Of a DNA stretch of 11,525 nucleotides, positions 7,207-11,525 are shown piece by piece. The translations under genes were made by a program, and so were the position numbers. Below the pieces are notes generated by a model, which did not search any database, was not told the DNA's origin, and worked only from the letters and a program-made list of their open reading frames with translations. The stretch is from Desulfobacteraceae bacterium (GTDB lineage: Bacteria > Desulfobacterota > Desulfobacteria > Desulfobacterales > Desulfobacteraceae), in NCBI GenBank assembly GCA_022712835.1, contig JAFLJU010000088.1:1-11525 (forward strand), in the 5' to 3' direction. Each line of letters begins with the position of its first letter. The first letter of the stretch is position 1.

Positions 7207-7396
7207 TCAAGGTTATCAGGATTCAATCACAAAACTAAAGAGACTTTTCTTTGGGGAACCCGGTGTAAATCCGGGGCGGACCCGCCGCTGTAAGTGGGAA
7301 CGAAAGCCGTATGATGTCACTGTGCTGTATACAAAAAAACGAAGCCGCATGGGAAGACACGGTGATTAGGATGATCCACCAGCCAGAATATCCTTG
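7207..7396 (+). ncRNA. Cobalamin (B12) riboswitch aptamer
   Basis: The conserved order of the cobalamin aptamer is readable by eye. GGGGAACCCGGTG is at 7253-7265, followed by TCCGGGGCGGACCCGCC and GCTGTAA (7270-7293), the core corresponding to the family's CCGGNNC-GCC-CCCGC-ACTGT. A stem TCACTGTG (7317-7324) pairs with CACGGTGA (7358-7365, one G-U), and TGGGAAG at 7350-7356 lies on its 3' side. The B12 box is AGCCAGAATATCC at 7381-7393. The outer helix P1 can form from AGGAT (7218-7222) with ATCCT (7390-7394), or CAAGG (7208-7212) with CCTTG (7392-7396). The edges are therefore approximate. It lies in the leader of the permease gene on the same strand, and a terminator sits between it and the start codon. 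When adenosylcobalamin or a related cobamide binds, expression of the downstream operon should fall. Confidence 0.93.
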
Positions 7397-7437
7397 GGAA
7401 AGAGAGAAATAAAGCGTTTCGGAGAGAAGGTAAATCC

Positions 7438-7477
7438 CCGGGCTGAACATTTTTGTGTTTAGTGCCGGATTTTTTTT
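7438..7477 (+). terminator. intrinsic terminator, expression platform of the B12 riboswitch
   Basis: CCGG (7438-7441) pairs with CCGG (7465-7468); after a 1x2 internal loop CTGAACA (7443-7449) pairs with TGTTTAG (7456-7462, one G-U) around a six-base loop. An uninterrupted run of eight T follows at 7470-7477. This is a transcription-terminating platform 18 nt before the permease ATG. The antiterminator partner upstream was not resolved by eye. Confidence 0.72.
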
Positions 7478-7484
7478 GCCGGCA

Positions 7485-7490
7485 GAAAGG
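7485..7490 (+). promoter_or_regulatory. Shine-Dalgarno GAAAGG of the permease
   Basis: GAAAGG with 5 nt to the ATG at 7496. It directly abuts the 3' arm of a second hairpin (TGCCGG 7463-7468 / CCGGCA 7479-7484) that shares bases with the terminator stem. Confidence 0.55.
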
Positions 7491-7495
7491 TTTTT

Positions 7496-9001
7496 ATGAG
7501 TGCATACCATCTGTTTCTTCTGGTGCTTTTTATCTACATTTTTATTCTGGTTCTGACCGGACTCTATTTTAGCAAACGACAGGCCTCCCCCACTGATTTC
7601 TGGCTGGCCGGCAAATCCGCAGGTTTTCTGTCCATCGGATTTTCCGCTGCCTCATCCTGGCTGACGGCTGGTGCGCTTCTGGCGGTGATCGGTTTTTTCA
7701 TTCTTTTGGGCATGGGGTCCATCTGGGGATTTGTGGCCCCCAATATTCTGGCCCTGTTCATCATTGCTTTTTTTGTAAAAAAAATCAAAAAACTACCCGC
7801 CATTACCCAGCCGGAACTGCTGGAGATGCGGTATGGTCCTTTTATAAGACTGCCCGTGGCCATCATCATTACCGTGGTGATGATTCTTTTTGCCGTGGCC
7901 GATATCAAGGGGTTTGCCATGGTACTCCAGATTTTCTACGGAATTGATCCGCTTTATTCTGCATTGATCGTGGGCTTAGCCGTTTCCATCTATGTCACCC
8001 TGGGGGGATTATCCGCTGTTATTGCCACGGATGTCATCCAGTTTCTCTTTCTTTCAACCTTTATTCTGGTCATGGCGATTGTGGTCCTGGCCGGTGCCAC
8101 AACGGCCACCGCCCTTTCACCGATAACGCTTTTATCCTCGGTGCCAACCGGGTGGTGGAACCCGGTTTCCATCGGAATGCCCATGGTGCTCATTTTTGTT
8201 CTGGCGATTGTTCCCGGCTGGATCACAGAGCAAGATCCCTGGCAGAGGATATGGGCAGCAAAGGATGAACGCTGTGCCCGGAACGGCATGTTGTTTGGCT
8301 CCTTTCTTGTGGCCCTTGTATTTGGCGGGTGCACGCTGATCGCCCTGGGTCTGAACGCACTTTATCCTGAAATTGCCCTGATGGGCTTTCCCATGGGAAT
8401 GGCCAAGGCAGAACCGGCACTTTTGACCTTTATCATGAGCGCTGAATTTTCCAACCTGGCCCTGGCCCTTTGCGCCGTGGCCCTGGCAGCGGCAGCCATG
8501 TCCTGCACAGATACCTTTGCCACCTCCGGTGCCTCCTGTATTGCCAGGGATATTTTCCAGCGCCATCTTTGCCCCGGCGCCACCATGGAACAGATGCGTC
8601 GGGTAAACCGGATCAGTGTTCTTGTGATTGTCTTTCTGGCCACCGCAGGGTCTTTTTTCATCAACAGCATCATTGACGCCATCCATATTGCCACCTTCAT
8701 AGCCTCGGCCTCCTATTTTTTTGTACTCATGGGCGGTCTATACTGGAAACGGGCAACCGCACCAGGAGCCATGGCTTCCCTGTGTACCGGTTTTGTTCTC
8801 CAGGTGGGTCTGGTTATCTTTGACCTTGCAAAGACTCCCCCCATGTCCCCCCCGTTTTTGGAAAGTATCCATCCCTTGTTCATGGGACACGGAGTAATCC
8901 TTTCCATGCTGGTATCGGGTATCATGTTTGTAGGGGTTTCCCTTGTTACCACCCCATCGGATAAAATCCATTTGGATCCTTTTTTCAAGGAGACCCCATG
9001 A
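7496..9001 (+). CDS. Sodium:solute symporter (SSS) family permease under B12 control
   Basis: 501 residues, highly hydrophobic, about 13 membrane segments, usual length for the SSS (LeuT-fold) family. Visible family features: TM1 region ending TGLYFSKRQASPTDFWLAG (21-39), the unwound-helix stretch FSAASSWLTAGALLA (49-63), TDVIQFLF (178-185), the cytoplasmic loop EQDPWQRIWAAKDERCARNG (245-264), and the signature AMSCTDTFATSGASCIARDIF (334-354), where Ser/Thr residues contribute to the sodium site in characterised members. The inner-membrane sodium-coupled uptake role comes from the family; the substrate is unknown. It is the first gene behind the cobalamin riboswitch and overlaps the methyltransferase by 4 nt (ATGA). 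Uptake of a cobamide precursor, lower-ligand base or metabolite of a B12-dependent pathway is therefore a reasonable inference. It is not a known corrinoid transporter class (BtuCDF, BtuM, CbrT). Confidence 0.9.
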   Translation: MSAYHLFLLVLFIYIFILVLTGLYFSKRQASPTDFWLAGKSAGFLSIGFSAASSWLTAGALLAVIGFFILLGMGSIWGFVAPNILALFIIAFFVKKIKKLPAITQPELLEMRYGPFIRLPVAIIITVVMILFAVADIKGFAMVLQIFYGIDPLYSALIVGLAVSIYVTLGGLSAVIATDVIQFLFLSTFILVMAIVVLAGATTATALSPITLLSSVPTGWWNPVSIGMPMVLIFVLAIVPGWITEQDPWQRIWAAKDERCARNGMLFGSFLVALVFGGCTLIALGLNALYPEIALMGFPMGMAKAEPALLTFIMSAEFSNLALALCAVALAAAAMSCTDTFATSGASCIARDIFQRHLCPGATMEQMRRVNRISVLVIVFLATAGSFFINSIIDAIHIATFIASASYFFVLMGGLYWKRATAPGAMASLCTGFVLQVGLVIFDLAKTPPMSPPFLESIHPLFMGHGVILSMLVSGIMFVGVSLVTTPSDKIHLDPFFKETP

Positions 9002-10005
9002 CCTTTGACTTTAAACAAGCAAATCCGGCTCTAGGTTTTCAATTTCTCGAAAATCTGTCCACAGCCTATTGGTATTCCCAGGTGCTGTTCACAGGCCTTG
9101 AACTGAACTTATTTAAATTATTGGAACAAGACCTTTGTTCGGTTACGGCCCTGGCCCGGGAAGCAAACTGCCATGGCCCGGAACTGCTGCGCTTGCTCCG
9201 GGCCATGGAAGGGATAGGGCTTGTGACCTGCCAGGATGAGAACTGGTATAATACCCAGGCCGCCTCCCTTTTTCTGGTGCCAGGCAAAAAAGACTATATG
9301 GGGGATTTTTTCCTTTACCGCAAGTTTATGCGCCCCCAATGGGAAACCCTGACCCAAAAAGTCTGTCTTGAGAAAGAAAAGCCCATGGCCGCCCATTCCT
9401 ATGAAGAGCGGAACCGTCGCTATCTTTCATCCACAGATACCCTGGTCCGACAGAAAGCCCGGGAGATTGTCCAGCTTCTCAGACCTGAACAAATCAAGGG
9501 TCCCATACTGGACATCGGAGGAGGTGCCGGCAGTCTGATCCGGGCCCTGCAAACAATTATACCCGAAGCCTATGCAACCCTCTTTGATATTCCCGAAGTC
9601 ATTGAGGCCGCCCACACCCTGTACCCGGACAAAAAGGATTGGGAAAAAATCACCCCTGTAAGCGGCGACTTTCGAACCCATGAATTTAAAGAAAAATTTT
9701 CCTTGATCTGCATGAGCAATTTTCTCCATACCTATGGGCCGGAAGAGGCCAGGCAACTGCTTTTAAAAGCGTGCACCCTACTTACCCCCAACGGTATCCT
9801 GATCCTCCATGATTATTTTCCCGACCGGAAAGGAAGGGTTCCTGAGAAAGGAGTTCTCTATGATCTTGCCATGATGCTAAACACCTTTAACGGAGTCTGC
9901 CATGACAGTTCAACCATTACAAAATGGCTCGAAGAAGCCCGGATAGAAACCATTGGCATCACGGATCTAAATACAGATTCCACTGTGATCCTGGCTCAAA
10001 AATAA
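8998..10005 (+). CDS. SAM-dependent O-methyltransferase, winged-helix plus Rossmann (BzaC-like candidate)
   Basis: 335 residues. Residues about 20-95 form the winged-helix dimerisation domain of the acetylserotonin/hydroxyneurosporene O-methyltransferase class (TGLELNLFKLL, then helices, then GIGLVTCQDENWYNT). The SAM domain follows: motif I LDIGGGAGSL at 171-180, acidic end of the second strand at Asp197 (LFDIPE), GDF at 223-225, SNFLHTYGPEEARQLL at 240-255 where related enzymes place the catalytic His (His244 here), and the post-motif LTPNGILILHDYF at 262-274. AAGGAG sits 5 nt before the ATG, and ATGA overlaps the permease stop. Co-transcription behind a B12 riboswitch recalls BzaC, which methylates 5-hydroxybenzimidazole in anaerobic lower-ligand synthesis and belongs to this broad class. 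No bzaA, bzaB, bzaD, bzaE, bzaF or cobT gene is in the window, so the substrate assignment is inference. Confidence 0.85.
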   Translation: MTFDFKQANPALGFQFLENLSTAYWYSQVLFTGLELNLFKLLEQDLCSVTALAREANCHGPELLRLLRAMEGIGLVTCQDENWYNTQAASLFLVPGKKDYMGDFFLYRKFMRPQWETLTQKVCLEKEKPMAAHSYEERNRRYLSSTDTLVRQKAREIVQLLRPEQIKGPILDIGGGAGSLIRALQTIIPEAYATLFDIPEVIEAAHTLYPDKKDWEKITPVSGDFRTHEFKEKFSLICMSNFLHTYGPEEARQLLLKACTLLTPNGILILHDYFPDRKGRVPEKGVLYDLAMMLNTFNGVCHDSSTITKWLEEARIETIGITDLNTDSTVILAQK

Positions 10006-10042
10006 AGCCAAAAACAAATCCAAAAAAAACAAAAAGGGAAAA

Positions 10043-10678
10043 TCAGCAGTCAAATCCGGTAATTACCCCATGACACCGGCAGGCGGTACTCAAAAGAAAG
10101 GGAGGGGTCCCTGCTTTTATTTTTTCTAACAGGGCGAAAAGGGCTTGGGGAGAATAGCCCCCTACCCCGGGTCCCAGCTGCTGACTCTGGATCACCAGGG
10201 AAGAAAAGTTTTTAAATTGTAATTGGGAAATAAGGGTTACCATCTCCTTTTTTCGGGGAAGCTTGGTGACGGTACACAGATCATGGGATTCAGAGCAATT
10301 GCCGGGACAGATAAAATCAGCATGGCTCACATAAATGGTCCCCTTTGAACCGCGCATGGGATTGGGCAACAATGGGTCTATTTTTGAAGAAATGTCCAAA
10401 AGGTTTGCCTGCCCCAATTGCCGTTTACACCATTCCCAGGCCAGATGCACCGGCAGTGCCGGCACGATCCAGGCGGGCATATTTCCAGGATTCAAGTGGG
10501 TATTTAAATAGGCGACACCATCTGCATGGACTTTGGTACAAGAAAGATCCGGGACCCGGTCCAGTTTTTCCTGATCCCGATCCACAAGGATAATCCGAAA
10601 GTTATTCTGCCCGGTTGTCAGCAACCTTGCGGCACGCAGTCCAAACCTGCCGGCACCCATTATCCATATGGCTTCCAT
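10043..10678 (-). CDS. Cysteine-rich Rossmann-fold NAD(P)-binding protein of unknown function
   Basis: 211 residues. The N-terminus is a dinucleotide-binding fold: IWIMGAGRFGLRAARLL with GAGRFG at 8-13, and Asp33 at the end of the second strand (IILVDRD), resembling TrkA-N-type domains. The fold seems to stop at about residue 100. The C-terminal half has CPGNCSESHDLC (Cys124, 128, 135) and the terminal STACRCHGVITGFDC (Cys200, 202, 211), six cysteines in two groups that could hold a metal or Fe-S centre. I do not recognise a characterised family; proteins of this kind are often labelled potassium transporter or NAD-binding on the Rossmann part alone, but there is no membrane segment here. GGAG lies 10 nt before the ATG. 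The zinc-ribbon gene is 50 nt upstream on the same strand, so they probably form an operon. It converges with the methyltransferase gene across 37 A-rich bases that contain no clear terminator. Confidence 0.72.
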   Translation of the reverse strand: MEAIWIMGAGRFGLRAARLLTTGQNNFRIILVDRDQEKLDRVPDLSCTKVHADGVAYLNTHLNPGNMPAWIVPALPVHLAWEWCKRQLGQANLLDISSKIDPLLPNPMRGSKGTIYVSHADFICPGNCSESHDLCTVTKLPRKKEMVTLISQLQFKNFSSLVIQSQQLGPGVGGYSPQALFALLEKIKAGTPPFLLSTACRCHGVITGFDC

Positions 10679-10728
10679 GGCGATGAATCTCCAGCTATTT
10701 TCGCGGGGATATCAAGGAAAAGCAGATT

Positions 10729-10917
10729 TCATTCAGGTTTGATAAGATTGTCTGCATTAGTACAGATCAATTCTTGACAGAAATGACACACCATGTTCAA
10801 TTTCTGAACATTTCCTTTGAAAAGAAATCTACCGCAATGGGGACAATAGTATGAGGTTAGTGTGGTCTTATCCCTAGGGGGCGGGGTTACTGGGTCTAAA
10901 AAATTTGAATCGTCCAT
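10729..10917 (-). CDS. Small Com-like zinc-ribbon protein
   Basis: 62 residues with two knuckles, YYCPHCGRFLFKG and MVCHFCQELI, i.e. CxxC-x17-CxxC. This is the spacing and flavour of the zinc-binding Com-like family, named after the Mu phage translational activator (typical pattern CPHCGKLL...CPRC). The N-terminal 20 residues are polar and probably disordered (MDDSNFLDPVTPPPRDK). Nothing phage-like surrounds it, so Com is only a fold analogy. The start codon follows an AG dinucleotide run that supplies the purine-rich ribosome site. It heads an apparent two-gene unit with the cysteine-rich Rossmann protein, which suggests a shared role involving metal or nucleic-acid binding; that is inference. 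Confidence 0.68.
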   Translation of the reverse strand: MDDSNFLDPVTPPPRDKTTLTSYYCPHCGRFLFKGNVQKLNMVCHFCQELICTNADNLIKPE

Positions 10918-10930
10918 TCTCTCTCTCTCT
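10918..10930 (-). repeat. AG dinucleotide run at the zinc-ribbon ribosome site
   Basis: Six AG units on the coding (minus) strand directly before the ATG at 10917, with a second purine-rich block (AAGAAGAGAGAAAT) behind it. The run itself serves as the only Shine-Dalgarno-like sequence. Confidence 0.7.
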
Positions 10931-11199
10931 TATTTCTCTCTTCTTTTTGGTTAGTCTATCTGGAACTACCATACCACAAAATAATTAAAACCGAGATCTT
11001 TTATTCAGATCCCGTCACCCTATTTGGAAATTTTCCTTTCAGAAACCGATACTAAAATTAGGATAAGGTATCCCCCCCACTGGATTTTTTTAAAAAATCT
11101 TTACTAAAAAATAAATTTTCAATATAAGAAAGATTTACCAATATACTGGCTGAATTTGATTTTTACTGAAGAGACAGACGTAAAAGAGACCTAAAAACA
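10931..11199. other. AT-rich divergent intergenic region
   Basis: About 270 bases between the zinc-ribbon gene and the exported protein gene. Seen: a purine/pyrimidine-biased stretch next to the AG run, a weak hairpin (GATCT / AGATC, 5 bp, around 10995-11011), a C7 run near 11070, and the -10-like box at 11142. No gene or RNA element was recognised. Confidence 0.45.
11142..11147 (+). promoter_or_regulatory. candidate -10 box for the exported protein gene
   Basis: TATACT 53 nt before the ATG at 11200. The matching -35 is poor (TTCAAT at 18 bp or TTTCAA at 19 bp spacing). Tentative. Confidence 0.25.
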
Positions 11200-11525
11200 A
11201 TGCAATTAATGACAAAAATCAAATCTTGGGGTCTGGTTCTTATTTTGTTTCAACTGGTGATAACTGTTGCCGGAAGCCAAGCCCAAAATATACCCACCGA
11301 TGAAATCACCATTGTTGTTCCCCGGAATGTGATCACCCAGATGGCCACATCGGTCCTACCGCTAAGCCTGAAAAAAGAACCTTATTCTACAGGTGACTTA
11401 TGGATTCACACCATTGATCACCTGGAAATCGGTTCCAATACTCTGACCTTTGATATGATTATCCGGGGCAAAAATATTAAACTTGAAACAAAATTGGGGA
11501 GTCACCCCCTGGTGATGAATATCGG
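11200..11525 (+). CDS. Exported protein of unknown function, N-terminal part
   Basis: An open frame from ATG 11200 that is still open at the right edge (108 codons seen). It begins with a clear signal peptide: basic MQLMTKIKSW, a hydrophobic core GLVLILFQLVITVAG, and SQA as a likely cleavage site near residue 26. The mature part starts QNIPTDEITIVVPRN and is rich in alternating hydrophobic residues (VLPLSLKK, LEIGSNTLTFDMIIRGKNI), suggesting a beta-rich periplasmic or outer-membrane domain. There is no lipobox cysteine. I do not recognise the family. The ribosome site AAGAGA is about 11 nt from the ATG; a second ATG three codons on (11209) is further still from it, so the first is preferred. 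The gene is divergent from the zinc-ribbon gene. Confidence 0.72.
   Translation, partial: MQLMTKIKSWGLVLILFQLVITVAGSQAQNIPTDEITIVVPRNVITQMATSVLPLSLKKEPYSTGDLWIHTIDHLEIGSNTLTFDMIIRGKNIKLETKLGSHPLVMNI

Noticed and set aside
10006..10042. A-rich gap between convergent genes as a terminator for the minus-strand pair
   Set aside because: It gives a U-rich RNA on the minus strand, but I see no GC-rich stem before it.
10729..10917. Com-like zinc ribbon as a sign of a Mu-like prophage
   Set aside because: No mom, portal, transposase or other phage gene is present, and the small zinc ribbon pairs with a Rossmann protein. The similarity is limited to the fold.

Overview
This window looks like a chromosomal segment from a sulfate-reducing Desulfobacterota bacterium, probably of the Desulfobacteraceae type. 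The basis is inference from three things: moderate GC with AT-rich intergenic gaps; a large PAS hybrid kinase with two receivers and an HPt domain; and a response regulator whose tail carries a paired-CxxC module that is common in that phylum. No tRNA, rRNA, CRISPR array, insertion sequence or phage structural gene was found.

Layout. (1) 1-1720: on the minus strand, the first 42 codons of an M20/peptidase T-like peptidase, a 421-bp gap, then a complete CtlX-type guanidino-group hydrolase (citrulline utilisation). (2) 1721-7106: a signalling block. A plus-strand receiver protein with a Cys4 tail converges on a minus-strand operon. Read 5' to 3' on the minus strand, that operon is a 53-residue unknown ORF, a BarA-like hybrid histidine kinase and a receiver-GGDDF protein. 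All three are joined by short overlaps. The kinase reading frame is split by an apparent one-base loss in a homopolymer just before its second membrane segment. (3) 7164-10005: a cobalamin-riboswitch-controlled operon on the plus strand. It has a good promoter, the aptamer, an intrinsic terminator, a sodium:solute symporter-family permease and an overlapping O-methyltransferase of the winged-helix/Rossmann class. (4) 10043-10917: a convergent minus-strand pair, a Com-like zinc ribbon and a cysteine-rich Rossmann protein. (5) 11200-11525: the start of an exported protein of unknown function, cut by the window edge.

How the genes work together. The kinase has an HPt domain and sits directly upstream of the receiver-GGDDF protein, so a phosphorelay ending in cyclic-di-GMP synthesis or binding is the simplest reading. 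The convergent Cys4 receiver protein has a very similar receiver and may be a second target of the same kinase. The most novel-looking unit is the B12-riboswitch operon. A symporter-family permease with a BzaC-like methyltransferase suggests uptake and methylation of a cobamide lower-ligand precursor or another corrinoid-linked compound. The substrate cannot be read from the sequence.
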